Shown here: positions 9,536-20,183 of the stretch, piece after piece
Position numbering within the stretch: the stretch's first letter is position 1
Layout of the letters: each line of letters opens with the position of its first letter
Origin: Favolaschia claudopus
Lineage: Eukaryota; Basidiomycota; Agaricomycetes; Agaricales; Mycenaceae
DNA length: 64,000 bases
Assembly: GCA_037176885.1 (NCBI GenBank)
Contig: JAWWNJ010000006.1
Span: 744,001 to 808,000, forward strand
Reading direction: 5' to 3'
Program-made: the position numbers and the translations under genes
Notes under the pieces: generated by a model
Database searches by the model: none
Seen by the model: the letters and a program-made list of their open reading frames with translations, nothing else
Told to the model about the DNA's origin: nothing

Positions 9536-10734
9536 CAGGAGGGACGTTCGATTTGTGAAACTCGTTATTTTTGCAATTTTGACGGCCTGAAGTCGGGGTC
9601 GCCGGGAACCGCGCAGTCGGCGCCGCACGAGTCGGATGACGTTTCCAGGAGTTTGTAGATCCAACGTGTAGACTTAACGAGAGCGGGATCCCACAGCCAA
9701 AGATAGTTTCTGCTAAGCGAACTGAACGCGCCGCCGAAGTTGAACTTGATATCAATCCGAGCCAGCCAATTTCGCTTAACAGCCCTTCACGAAACGCCGA
9801 ATGCCGAAGAGTTGAATGCCGCAAGGTCAAAGGGATGAGCCGTCGACGCACCGGGAAGATAAAAGATAAAAAAAGTTGTCGGAGATGGCGGTTGAGAGCA
9901 AGCCGGGCGCAAATGGAACCAAATAGTTTTTGACAGTTCAACGCCGGCGTCCGGAATAGGAAGGCGACCACTCTTGTCTTCTACTCTCATCATCGTTTTT
10001 GGGTTTGCTTGGTTTCTTGGGCTGTGACAACTCAGTTGAGTACTCTCTACTTTTATGACCTGACTCGAACGCTAATACGCTCGAAATAGCCGCTCAGGGC
10101 TGCAGAAACGGCGGAAACGGCAAATGCAGCAATTGCGTGAAAACGCGGTTCAGAAGGTCAGGGTCCGGGCTGTGTTGGCGGAAGTCACCCAAAATAGACT
10201 CCATGGATACGCCGAGGATTTGGAAATGCTGTTAGAGCGAAAAGAGCGGCGGAGAATGGGCAGGGAATTCTGGTGCGATTTCCTATTTCTCGCTTGTTTA
10301 GCGGTATCGCTGTGACTCATGCTATATTTAACTGCTCAGACTTACCTGAACTTATCTCTACTGTTGCTGAGGCCTTATACTAGCTCACCACCGCACCCAC
10401 AACTTCGTATCTGCAATTCAACCACTTTCCAACATCGCAGTTTTCAACGCGGAGAGTCAGGGTTTCGGCGGGGATAACTTTTGGAATTTGATGAGAACTG
10501 TCAGATACGCATGGAAACCGGTGCGCAGCCTCGTATCCCCCATCTCCGCCGACATACGAATATTTCAGGCATTCCAACCATCTCGACAACCCTACCGATT
10601 CCTCGCCGCGTGTGCGAGATTCTATTTCGGAACCTCTACGCGAGTTCCGCGGAACCATTTTGAGTTAGATTGAGGGCATGGAAACGGAGATCTGGTGGTT
10701 GAAATCGGGGGAGCCGTGGAAAGCCGTCTGAGGG

Positions 10735-10741
10735 TATATAA
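10735..10741 (+). promoter_or_regulatory. TATA box of the X plus-strand transcription unit, copy 1
   Basis: TATATAA within AGGGTATATAAGCC. It is followed after ~45 bp by a long pyrimidine-rich stretch (CCCTCTTTCCTTCC and on), the usual initiator context of strong fungal promoters, and ~143 bp later by the first consensus donor GTGAGT at 10884. Copies are at 20159 and 29583. Confidence 0.6.
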
Positions 10742-10759
10742 GCCGTGCGTGTTTGGAAT

Positions 10760-12600
10760 GTCAACAATATCCCTCTTTCCTTCCCCCCACCATCTCCTCT
10801 GACTATTCTAACTCACATCCGCCCACCTCGCCCTCGCCGTCGCCCTCGACGCTATTCTCTTCTCGACGCCGCCGTCGACGTTGGTGAGTTCAAATTGAAC
10901 TCGACTCTTCGTTCGGTGCACTGATGATCTTTTCTACCATTGCAGGCTGTTGATCCATTGTCTATCCTAGTCTCTCGTCTCGGTTGGTCGGATTGGAGGT
11001 GGAAGTTGTTGAGTGGCGCTCATGGGTAGTCGGGCATCGTTGTGAGTCTACGCCGTCACCGTCTTCGTTTCTAACCACCGCTGACCTATCTCACTGCCGT
11101 TCAGTGCTTTTTATGTTCGAAAGGTATGTATGTTACCCTGACTCTATCATCAATGCTCTTTCAATTGACCCACTTTCATAGTACATACATCTACATGTTC
11201 GACATACCTTCAAGTGAGTCGAGCCATCGTTTAATGCTGTCTCATTCAACTCTTGACTGACCTTCGTTTGAACCTAGTACTATACCTTTTGCCTTTCCTG
11301 TCGGCGTTCGATGAGATGTACATTGTGACTGGTTAGGGTAACGGTGAGTAGGTCTCAAATCTTCTCTTCAAACTTTCATTGACCTTTCAAATAGTCCTTC
11401 CTGATGCTTATGAGTCAAGATACAAGTACATTTCGACTGGTTAGGGCAGTGGTAAGTCAGTCAATCTACAACTTCATCTTGACTTCAACTCGACGCTGAC
11501 CGTAATCTTTCATTAGGTATATCTTAGCCGAGTGCTATCAGTGCTATCTGCAAGAGAGGCACGTTTGAGTCAACTGGTTGGGCAACCAGATAAGTGTATT
11601 CTATTCAACTTCAACTCGTCTTCAAGTACTTTGACTCTGCCAATCTCTCATTAGGTATCTCATCGTCGAGTGCTATCTGCACATTTTGACTGGTTGGGCT
11701 ACGACGTAAGTGTACTCTATTCATTGAATTTGAAGCTCTTCAACTAACGGGTTCGAAGCTCAATACTGGATTTCAGCTCATGAGCGAGTGCTATCTGCAA
11801 TGAGATGCACATTTTGACTGGTTAGGGCACCACGGTGAGTTCATTCAATTTCCTTGAACTTCATTCTCAAAGCTTACCACTGAATCGGATTATGTAGGTT
11901 GAACTTGTATGCTCTGCATCGCACCAAGCTGCATTTCGTGAGTGCGGGTTTAATTCCGTTTCTTTCCGTTTCCTTTGTCTCAATCTGTACATGTCCTTAT
12001 TTCGACTCGACTCGGTACAAAATTGTATTATCAGCGTATTTACTTGACACGCTAACTCGTTTCTTACAGCTTTCTTTACCTTTAGCACGCCTCGCTCGCT
12101 AAATCTCTCAAGGTGTGCATTTCCCGTTGACTTCGAATTCAATTCAAAACTGACATTTCATTAGTTTTCATTGATGCGCTCTGCACCGCACCAAGCTGCA
12201 TCTGGTGAAGTCTAGTCTACTTGCATTTCTTTACTTCAAGGCGAGTATTCTCGTGCGCCGCAGGTAAATGACTTCGTTTCTTTGGATTTCGCGCCGTTTC
12301 GGCTTAACTTTGCAATTTAGGACCATTCGACGTCTTTTGACTCCTGCTCTATGCGACTCGTTGACGATCTTTCCAGTTTCCGTTCATTCTAGCTCAATAG
12401 CGCCCGAGTTCTTGTTAGTAGATGTTTTCCATTGACTTTTAACTTTGCTGATGAATTCACGCAGGAAGTTTTAGAGCAAAATCAATTTATTGACCATCTA
12501 CGAGCACGGTACGTCGCGCCCGACATTGATCCTCGAGGCGTTCGGCTGACTTGATAATTTGCAGAGCAGAAACGGCTCCGTGAGAACGAGTCCGCCGCCG
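10760..12600 (+). ncRNA. Putative spliced plus-strand RNA with a mini-exon array, copy 1
   Basis: Consensus introns can be placed at 10884-10945, 11042-11104, 11124-11181, 11214-11277, 11344-11394, 11452-11516, a seventh ending at 11654, 11706-11776, 11835-11897, 11938-12069 and 12113-12164, with further donor/acceptor pairs to about 12565. Most introns are 50-70 bp with CTGAC/TTGAC-type branch points; exons are as short as 19-60 nt. Exons ending at 11343, 11451, ~11590, 11705 and 11834 share a core ending GACTGGTTAGGG (or GGTTGGGC), preceded in three by GAGTGCTATCTGCA. Two later exons share GCACCAAGCTGCAT. Exon lengths are not multiples of three and stops are frequent, so I infer a non-coding RNA. 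Transcription is unproven. Confidence 0.45.
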
Positions 12601-13271
12601 TCGAGCTCCGCCTCGGCGCGAGGGTTGTCGACGATGGCTTTGTGAAGGCGGGGGTCGAGATGGTCGAGGCGATAGGCGGGCGGCGTTTCGAAAGATGGGA
12701 GGGAGACGGTGCGGCGGAGTGTCGGTAGTTGGCGGTGGCGACGAGGCGGGAGCGGCTGCGGGTTTCGGGGGATGGGAGAGAGACGGTGCGCTGAGCGTTG
12801 GCGACGACTCGGAGGCGGGAGACGACGAAGGAAAGTAGATAGATAGACGTACCGTATGTCCCTCAGCTCTCCGTTTGTCCCCCAGGTGCGTTTCCTTTCT
12901 CTTTCTCTCTATTCCTCCGCTGACAATAAGATAGAATAAACTAAGATTGAAGTAGTTAGTATGGGTAGAGGCTCAAGTAAGAACAGCACACACCTCGAAG
13001 GTAAGCAGGTCCGCGAGGCACGACGCGACGCGGCGGCGGCGGCGGCGGTGTGTGAGATGGTGTTAGAGCGGGGCCAGAACGCGAAGGCGGCGAAGTTGGA
13101 GACGAGCGGAACGCGGAGTCGATGGCCTTAAAACAAAGGTGGAGTCGAGAGCGGCTTGACGCGCTAACGAGGACAGACTTGAGTGAGAAAAGAAAATTAG
13201 TCCAAGTGAAATAAGTGAGTAAGAAGAGCGTACGCAGCGGAGACGGGGATCGACCCCATCCATCGCAACGA

Positions 13272-13416
13272 ATTTGGATTGGAGTGGGATACGTGGGCTG
13301 CACAAGTACCGTACATTTTGGTTCCGTGCGTCTACTGAAACAATTTCAATGGAAAGTACTTACAACCTGTAGTAGCACCTGAACGCAACAGGTTCCTGGA
13401 TGCGGGACTCGGAAAA
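13272..13416 (+). pseudogene. Methyltransferase gene 3' fragment, copy 1
   Basis: It is homologous to the last codons and 3' flank of the ICMT-like gene: TTGGAGTGGGATACGTGGG, then codons for VPYILVPCVY and TGA, then the same 3' UTR (GTAGTAGCACCTGAAC and GGTTCCTGGATGCGGGA). It starts abruptly in mid-exon at the right edge of X, so it is a duplication breakpoint relic, not a gene. Copies are at 22696-22840 and 32120-32264. Confidence 0.85.
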
Positions 13417-13418
13417 TA

Positions 13419-13868
13419 AGGTAGACCCAGTCCACCCTCGACGAACATCACGTGTTATTTCCATCTACAGCGAACCTCCTTATATCGAGACTATTAGGAG
13501 GAAACAGCCAAATTCCTCCGACCAGATTGTTCTAATTGTATTCAAGTATCTAGAGATAAAATATCAGAGCTCTATTACCTCTGTGCAAGAAGGAGTTCCG
13601 GAAACAAGTTTTGTGATGGGAAAACAGTTGAGGCAGTCGTGGGAGCAAATTTTGAGACAGCCGCCAGTGATTCGATAACTCTGGCCCAGAAACTCATGGT
13701 ATCGTCACAATGTCAGAGAGAAAAATGAAGCTTAGACTGAAATAAAGGATTTGGTCGAGGGGATTTGTTCAATTCAAACTACAATGTACTTTACAGATGC
13801 ATTTTGTCGAAAACCGCTGAATAAGGAAATTTCACGTGATGTTCGTCGAGGGTGGACTGGGTCTACCT
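13419..13868. mobile_element. MITE B, copy 1: TA-flanked terminal-inverted-repeat element
   Basis: The ends are perfect inverted repeats of at least 36 bp beginning AGGTAGACCCAGTCCACCCT. A TA dinucleotide flanks both sides (13417-13418 and 13869-13870). Length 450 bp. The internal 92-codon frame (13400-13678) overlaps the left end and does not resemble a transposase. TA duplication fits a Tc1/mariner-type non-autonomous element. It was inserted in the Q-type spacer; the P-type spacer at 3.9-4.4 kb lacks it and has MITE A instead. Confidence 0.85.
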
Positions 13869-14430
13869 TATGATTTCAGCTTTCTGCTCGGATATCACCG
13901 AACGTTTACCACGAGTGCATCGTGTTGATAATCTTTCTCACCTTCCGTCATAACCACTGCACCACCCTGAACACCGTTCTTGAACAAGATTTGGAATGAC
14001 GACGAGAAGGCCTCGAGCTTGTGGTTGATCTGTCACCTTCAGTCACTCGCTAAAATCTACCGCTCCCTCAATCTAGGGCAAAGTTTCTCGACATCAAATG
14101 TTCACAGTCGCTACCAATGCCAGACTACCAACTAATCAAGTTCTTAGAACAGGGCCAGAATTGGAAACCTTCTGCCGAGCTCAGCTTAAGACCCTCAAAA
14201 TGTTCTCGGTCGGAGCTCCTCCGCATAAACGAAAGAAAATGGAAATGCGATGCCTCTGCTTAACCCATCTCCACTGATCTCCAACATATACCCCATATTC
14301 GATTTTCCAGAAGTCGGTCAGTTAGACTATAGTCATATTGTAAATCCTGAATTCGATCTGCCTTACAAAGGTATTTATGGCTGGCGTCCCCAAGACTTGA
14401 GGCCCGTTCTCGCTTCATCACACTCCCTCA

Positions 14431-15617
14431 ATGTCGAGCTCGCTCGATTCGACGTACGGCGCCTGGCTCATCTCTCTCGTACTGGAAATATTTCTTTATG
14501 GCATGGGCGTTCTTCAATGCTGGAACTATTTCGCTGCTCAGCCCACCGATATTGTGCCCGTGAAAGTTACGGTGAGTAGCTATTCCTTCTCCTCGTATTT
14601 GTGATCTGAGTGTGTCTGCAAGGTTCTCGTCGTTTTGTGAGGCCATTGAATTCTTCCTCCAATATAATGACCCATCTTTTTTTTCAGGTTTCTGGAGACT
14701 GTTCAAGTCGTTTTCTTCTTCCACTCGTCCTACCTTCGCTTTGTCAAGGGTTTCGGAACAGTTCAAACGAATTTGATCTGGCATGTTTTCCTCCCTGTTC
14801 AATTGTACCATTTGGAGCTCACGATGACCATGGAATCAAAGGGATGATTCGGTACGGTACATTGTTCTCAACTTTGCCCTGGAAATGACTTTCTTCGATC
14901 AAGCTACAACTTTTGGCTGCAGTGAGTATCAACCTATATTCGATCAGATAAGGCCGGCCCTGAAATCTCATTAACAGTATCTTTCTGCTTTCATTGTGCA
15001 AATGTGCGATCGACAGCCTGAGCTGTATCATGTCGCTGAGCTGATCACCTCTCCACAGCTATTTCGCGAGTCGCATTCATCGACGTAGGTCGTGCTTACA
15101 TTCAGACATCCGTGACGGCCCGGGTTCAGAACTTTCTTTAGTGACCAAGGGGCGCAACAACTTCAGCCTTTCCGCGTTCGGGATATACATCATTGTAAGT
15201 ACGTTTGCCTACTGCTCCCCAGCGAATCTAATCCTTCTCTTCCCGCAGCTTCTGCTTGCCGTGGTCGAAATTGGTACGGATGTTGCTTGTTACCCGACAA
15301 TGTTTTCTTCTTAGTGCCCGTCGGTTGCAGTCGCAGGCATTTACCAAACTATCTGGTCGTACGTCTTGATTTCTTCAGCTATTTCTTCGATCTGACCTTC
15401 TGGCAGATATCAGCTTCGCAGTTACTTGAACCTCGGCACAACTAAGGTATTTCCGCTGACCTCTCGATCCCCTGACTGGCGTCTTCTGAAATCGGTGTTT
15501 CAGGCCATCACAACCCTTCAAGCTGCGGCATCCTTGGCCTGCGACATGCTGATCACACAGACGCTTGGTTCCCAAAAAGGAAATTCGCAAACACTCTGCA
15601 CGGCCTGCTCACGCTAA
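14431..15617 (+). pseudogene. DUF6534 membrane protein, truncated hybrid copy 2 (Q left, P right)
   Basis: It starts MSSSLDSTYGAW as in the complete gene and matches that gene up to about 15130, including the intronic bases. From about 15093 it matches truncated copy 1 instead, ending in the same 17 X-derived codons. The crossover must lie in 15093-15130, where P and Q are identical. The C-terminal DUF6534 segment is missing. Confidence 0.75.
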
Positions 15618-16253
15618 GGCATGCGTCGCCAAGGCGTACTGCGTCGCCCATTTTGTCTAGCTTTATAGCTGAGGGCTCGCGCACGGACCTCTTGTTTGTT
15701 TGGGGATTGACTGCCGGGGGGAGAAAATTTGGATTTTGGAGGTGCGTGAACGCGTTTTCCCGTGATTTGACGCGTCGTTTGGGCAGGGGAGGAGGGGGAC
15801 GTGTTGGGGGAGTTTGGAGAAGTCGAGGGACGCGTCGAGACGCGTTAATTACGCGTTATTTGGGTAAAATAGTCAATATATTCATTTCTACGGAATACAA
15901 GTCCGAGTGAGATTTTTATCAAGTCGGATTGAGGCGATTGTCAGCGTCATGGCGATATTTGAGAGTTGGAGTCGGTCTCGGGAAGAAAAACGTCGTCTGA
16001 GCGGAGTTTGGAGGTACCAAGTCCGAAATACGTCGTCTTGGCAAAATCTTCAAGGCATTTGAGATTTCAAAGTCTTCAGTTGCAGGACTCGCTGTTTTCG
16101 GACTTGGAGTCGAAATTCAGGGCATTGTCGAGGGTAAGAGGGCCGGAATTTGAAGGCAACTCGGTCGCGGGAAGCAAATACGTCGTCTCGGCGCAATTTT
16201 CGCATATACAAGGCCTCCAATCAGTCAGTGGGATCGAAACAGATGGTTAGGAG

Positions 16254-19200
16254 CTCACCTTTCCAGTTCAGCGGGAGTTCGGCCTCGAATCTTGAATGCC
16301 GAGTCAAATTCTTGCTCGCGGGACGAAGATATATACAATAATCGATGTAGAAGGACATGCACGGCGCTCGCGGGAGTGCGAAAAATCGAATTTCGAAAAA
16401 GCTGACTCCCCAGTGCGGCAGGAATGCGAGATCATTGGATAAACTGTAAGGCAGAGATCAGTATTATTGAACACATGTAATAGAACCCTCGGTCGCGGGA
16501 AATCGAGACATAGAGTCATCGCAAAATGCAAAGCAAAGTTGAAATGAAGTCACCAAGATATCTTACCGAGCATCAGAGGCGCTCGCGGGAACGCGATCCG
16601 TATAGTAATCGATGTTGAACCCAGCATTCAGGTCGCTCGCGGGAACGCAATCTGTATAGTCTTCGATGTTGAGGGTCTTCGTAGGGCAGCAACGTAACAT
16701 GCGGTAGCTTTGTTACAATTAGAAAGTAGATTGAGATAATGGAAGAGTGTTGGACGCACCAAAACACTTTGTTTCACTAACCCAACTCGGAGGGTTGGCC
16801 CTCGAACGCGGCCGATGTGCGAGACACAACTGGTTTGATGTAAGTTAGCGCCGCTGCGCGGCACCGTCGACGACGACGAGAACATTGTTAGTTGAACGGC
16901 GGTGGAGCCGATGCAGCGAAGTCGAGGGATGTGGGTTAGCCTGCCGGCAGCCAAAATCCGGATGAAAAAGCTCTAAAATAGCGTCAAACTTAGGATAAAA
17001 TGAACACAGAATGAAAGTACTCGAACATACCTCGAGTATACTCTGGCGCCGCTGCGCGGCGCGTCAACAGCGCCCGAAGACTCGTGGGAGAGCGGGAGAA
17101 CCGCTGGATTGAGGTCGAGGAGGCGGGGTTAGCCTGCCGGCGGCAAAAACTCGCCGCCAAAGGTCTGCAAAGTTTGTCGAATTAATGCAACAAAGTGAAC
17201 TAAAAATGGAGCGTACCTGGTACATACTTAAGAAGAGCGGGCGCCGCTTCGCGGCGCGCTCGCGGTGAGGGGTGGTTTGCAATGACAGATCCGTCGATTT
17301 GAACTCGGCGGCGTCGGCTTGCCTGCCGGCGGCGAAATCAACTTCAAAAACTACTCAGCAAGTCTTCAATAGAGGTAAAGAAACAATCACATACCTCCAA
17401 GACCTCTGAGATATCATGTTAGCGCCGCTGCGCGGCGCCGAAAACGACCCCGAACTTGCTCAGCGCAGCGAAAGCCTTGTGTTGAAGTGATAGAGGCGTG
17501 GTTTGCCTGCCGGCGGCCAAAACGCGTTCAAAACCTGCTCAAAAAGACCGTCAGAATATACAGTCAGAGGATGAAAGTCGAGTGGCTCACATATGAAAAG
17601 TTGTTGAAAATCAACGCCGCTTCGCGGCGCGCGCGTTTGGTATTCAAAAGCTCGAATCAGCGGGTCGTGAACGATGTTGAAGTCGGATCCGAGGGCGAGA
17701 GAGCCTGCCGTCGGGCGAAAGGAGCTCGAAAGTCCACCGAAAAGGTCATCAGAACAAGAGAAAAGTTTAGGAGAGTGGCACATACCTTATGAACACAAAG
17801 AGACGAGCACCGCGAACGGCGCTCGCGATCAAAAAGCGCAAATCCGTTGGTTTGAGGTTGGAGTGGCGCGACTGGCCTGCGGCGGCAAAAACGAAGCCGA
17901 AAAACAGCTAACGAAGGCGTTAGAACAACAGAGAAAGATGAATCAGAGACGAGCTGAACATACCTGAAAGATTTGGAGGAGTGGGCGCCGCGGCGCGTGG
18001 ACGGCACGAGAGCTGGTGAGCGGTGGCGTGCCAGCGAATTAAGTTGGTGGAGCGTGGGGCTCGAATGGAATCGAAGTAGTCTGAAAAGATCGTCAGCGGT
18101 GAGTTGGATGTTGAAGGAGAACGAAAGCTCACCTGTGAGTATTTGGCGTTGAGTTCAACTCGAGAACTCGACGACGTGGGGGTTGAAGAGAGGAGCTTGG
18201 ATATGTCGAGGAAGCGCTGGATGGGGCGGTTGGGCGCTGAAGAAGGGAGAAGTAGGGAGGAAGTTAAGGAGGTGGAGAGCGAGGTGGTGGTGGTTGAAGT
18301 ATGGAAAGAGCTGCCGTGATTTGGTTGAGTTGCCGTGCAATCAAATCAAACAGTCAACAAAATAGATGCACATACCCGTGTCATAGCCCTGAGCAACGCG
18401 TCTTCCGCCGATTTATTAATAGTTCCGCTGTATCTGCGTTGCATCAGCGTCGCTATTTCGGAAGGCTGGATTAGGACGGTCGCGTACATGTCGAAATCGA
18501 GTCATTCGACGAATCAGCCAAATCCTGAATTAGATTGTGGTGAGCCTAGACAGTTGAGACGGGAAAGCGCTAACGAGAAAGCGCTAACGGCGCGTCAAAG
18601 AGAACGCAGGTTTTGACGCTCATAGCGTCTCGCGTCGGAAGGAACGAGAGATTCCCAATCCAAATGAAAATCAACGAGAATGGCATATTTATGCCAAAGA
18701 GACGAAAATGAAGAACAAGAAAGCTCACCTGAACATGAACGGCCCCGCTTTATCCTACAATCTAAGTAGGAAGCGACAGAGGGGACAATCGTATTGTAAA
18801 TTCGCATGCTCGCGTCGTAAAGCAACGAAAAATTCTGATTTCAGACGAAAATCATCAATCAGGATGGGATATTTATCCCAAAGAAACGAAAATCAAGGGC
18901 AAGAGAGCTCACCTTAATCAAGAGGCCCAACTCTATTCCATAGTCTAGGTAGGAAGCGACAGGAGGGACGTTCGATTTGTGAAACTCGTTATTTTTGCAA
19001 TTTTGACGGCCTGAAGTCGGGGTCGCCGGGAACCGCGCAGTCGGCGCCGCACGAGTCGGATGACGTTTCCAGGAGTTTGTAGATCCAACGTGTAGACTTA
19101 ACGAGAGCGGGATCCCACAGCCAAAGATAGTTTCTGCTAAGCGAACTGAACGCGCCGCCGAAGTTGAACTTGATATCAATCCGAGCCAGCCAATTTCGCT

Positions 19201-19770
19201 TAACAGCCCTTCACGAAACGCCGAATGCCGAAGAGTTGAATGCCGCAAGGTCAAAGGGATGAGCCGTCGACGCACCGGGAAGATAAAAGATAAAAAAAGT
19301 TGTCGGAGATGGCGGTTGAGAGCAAGCCGGGCGCAAATGGAACCAAATAGTTTTTGACAGTTCAACGCCGGCGTCCGGAATAGGAAGGCGACCACTCTTG
19401 TCTTCTACTCTCATCATCGTTTTTGGGTTTGCTTGGTTTCTTGGGCTGTGACAACTCAGTTGAGTACTCTCTACTTTTATGACCTGACTCGAACGCTAAT
19501 ACGCTCGAAATAGCCGCTCAGGGCTGCAGAAACGGCGGAAACGGCAAATGCAGCAATTGCGTGAAAACGCGGTTCAGAAGGTCAGGGTCCGGGCTGTGTT
19601 GGCGGAAGTCACCCAAAATAGACTCCATGGATACGCCGAGGATTTGGAAATGCTGTTAGAGCGAAAAGAGCGGCGGAGAATGGGCAGGGAATTCTGGTGC
19701 GATTTCCTATTTCTCGCTTGTTTAGCGGTATCGCTGTGACTCATGCTATATTTAACTGCTCAGACTTACC
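16254..19770 (-). ncRNA. Putative spliced minus-strand RNA, copy 2
   Basis: Same donor series, acceptor blocks and hairpins as in copy 1, shifted by 9424; hairpins at 16848-17996. Confidence 0.4.
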
Positions 19771-20158
19771 TGAACTTATCTCTACTGTTGCTGAGGCCTT
19801 ATACTAGCTCACCACCGCACCCACAACTTCGTATCTGCAATTCAACCACTTTCCAACATCGCAGTTTTCAACGCGGAGAGTCAGGGTTTCGGCGGGGATA
19901 ACTTTTGGAATTTGATGAGAACTGTCAGATACGCATGGAAACCGGTGCGCAGCCTCGTATCCCCCATCTCCGCCGACATACGAATATTTCAGGCATTCCA
20001 ACCATCTCGACAACCCTACCGATTCCTCGCCGCGTGTGCGAGATTCTATTTCGGAACCTCTACGCGAGTTCCGCGGAACCATTTTGAGTTAGATTGAGGG
20101 CATGGAAACGGAGATCTGGTGGTTGAAATCGGGGGAGCCGTGGAAAGCCGTCTGAGGG

Positions 20159-20165
20159 TATATAA
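20159..20165 (+). promoter_or_regulatory. TATA box, X copy 2
   Basis: TATATAA in the same context as at 10735. Confidence 0.6.
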
Positions 20166-20183
20166 GCCGTGCGTGTTTGGAAT

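Larger units (their letters stand above)
6830..10346 (-). ncRNA. Putative multiply spliced minus-strand non-coding RNA, copy 1
   Basis: Minus-strand splice donors (GTATGT, GTGAGC, GTAAG or GTACGC on the minus strand) occur near 10346, 9488, 9304, 8951, 8708, 8538, 8361, 7970, 7793, 7606, 7140 and 6834. Conserved acceptor-like sites read GCCGCCGGCAG then GC on the minus strand (plus positions near 7521, 7712, 7902, 8081 and, degenerate, 8280 and 8453). They define exons of about 105-130 nt and introns of about 60-70 nt. Each exon in the 7424-8572 part ends near a GC-rich hairpin. Stops occur in all frames and frames are not kept between modules, so a protein is unlikely. Transcription itself is inferred; no transcript data are available here. 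The 5' end is not resolved. Confidence 0.4.
6134..13271. other. Segment X, copy 1: ~7.1 kb of modular, intron-rich, apparently non-coding DNA
   Basis: X begins where DUF6534 homology ends and stops where the duplicated methyltransferase 3' end begins. No frame inside is long or resembles a known family; the longest is 178 codons, minus strand 9435-9971. In order it contains: a cluster of ACGCGT hexamers (6326-6432); several copies of a CTCGCGGGA motif (6745-7220); a minus-strand array of hairpin modules (7424-8572); two minus-strand modules with a shared ~50-bp core (9330-9560); a central region with a plus-strand TATA box (10735); a plus-strand mini-exon array (10946-12200); and a GC-rich right end with a short CGG run near 13030. 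I see no terminal inverted repeats, flanking target-site duplication, integrase or helicase, so I cannot call it a transposon. Confidence 0.7.

Noticed and set aside
9435..9971. 178-codon minus-strand frame, the longest in X
   Set aside because: It spans exon-like modules with good internal splice donors and has no recognisable domain; composition is that of non-coding X.
10374..10379. Minus-strand TATA box (TATAAG on the minus strand) for the left array
   Set aside because: It lies only ~28 bp from the first minus donor at 10346, leaving almost no first exon.
10884..12164. snoRNA host gene, with snoRNAs in the short introns of X
   Set aside because: TGATGA- and CTGA-like strings occur, but not as paired C and D boxes with flanking stems; the CTGAC strings are better explained as branch points.
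6134..13271. Segment X as an autonomous transposon, Helitron or retroelement
   Set aside because: No transposase, Rep/helicase, reverse transcriptase or integrase frame, no terminal repeats at its borders and no target-site duplication that I can see.
14250..14579. 109-codon plus-strand frame conserved in all DUF6534 copies
   Set aside because: It overlaps exon 1 of the DUF6534 gene in another frame and has no family resemblance; conservation is explained by the duplication.
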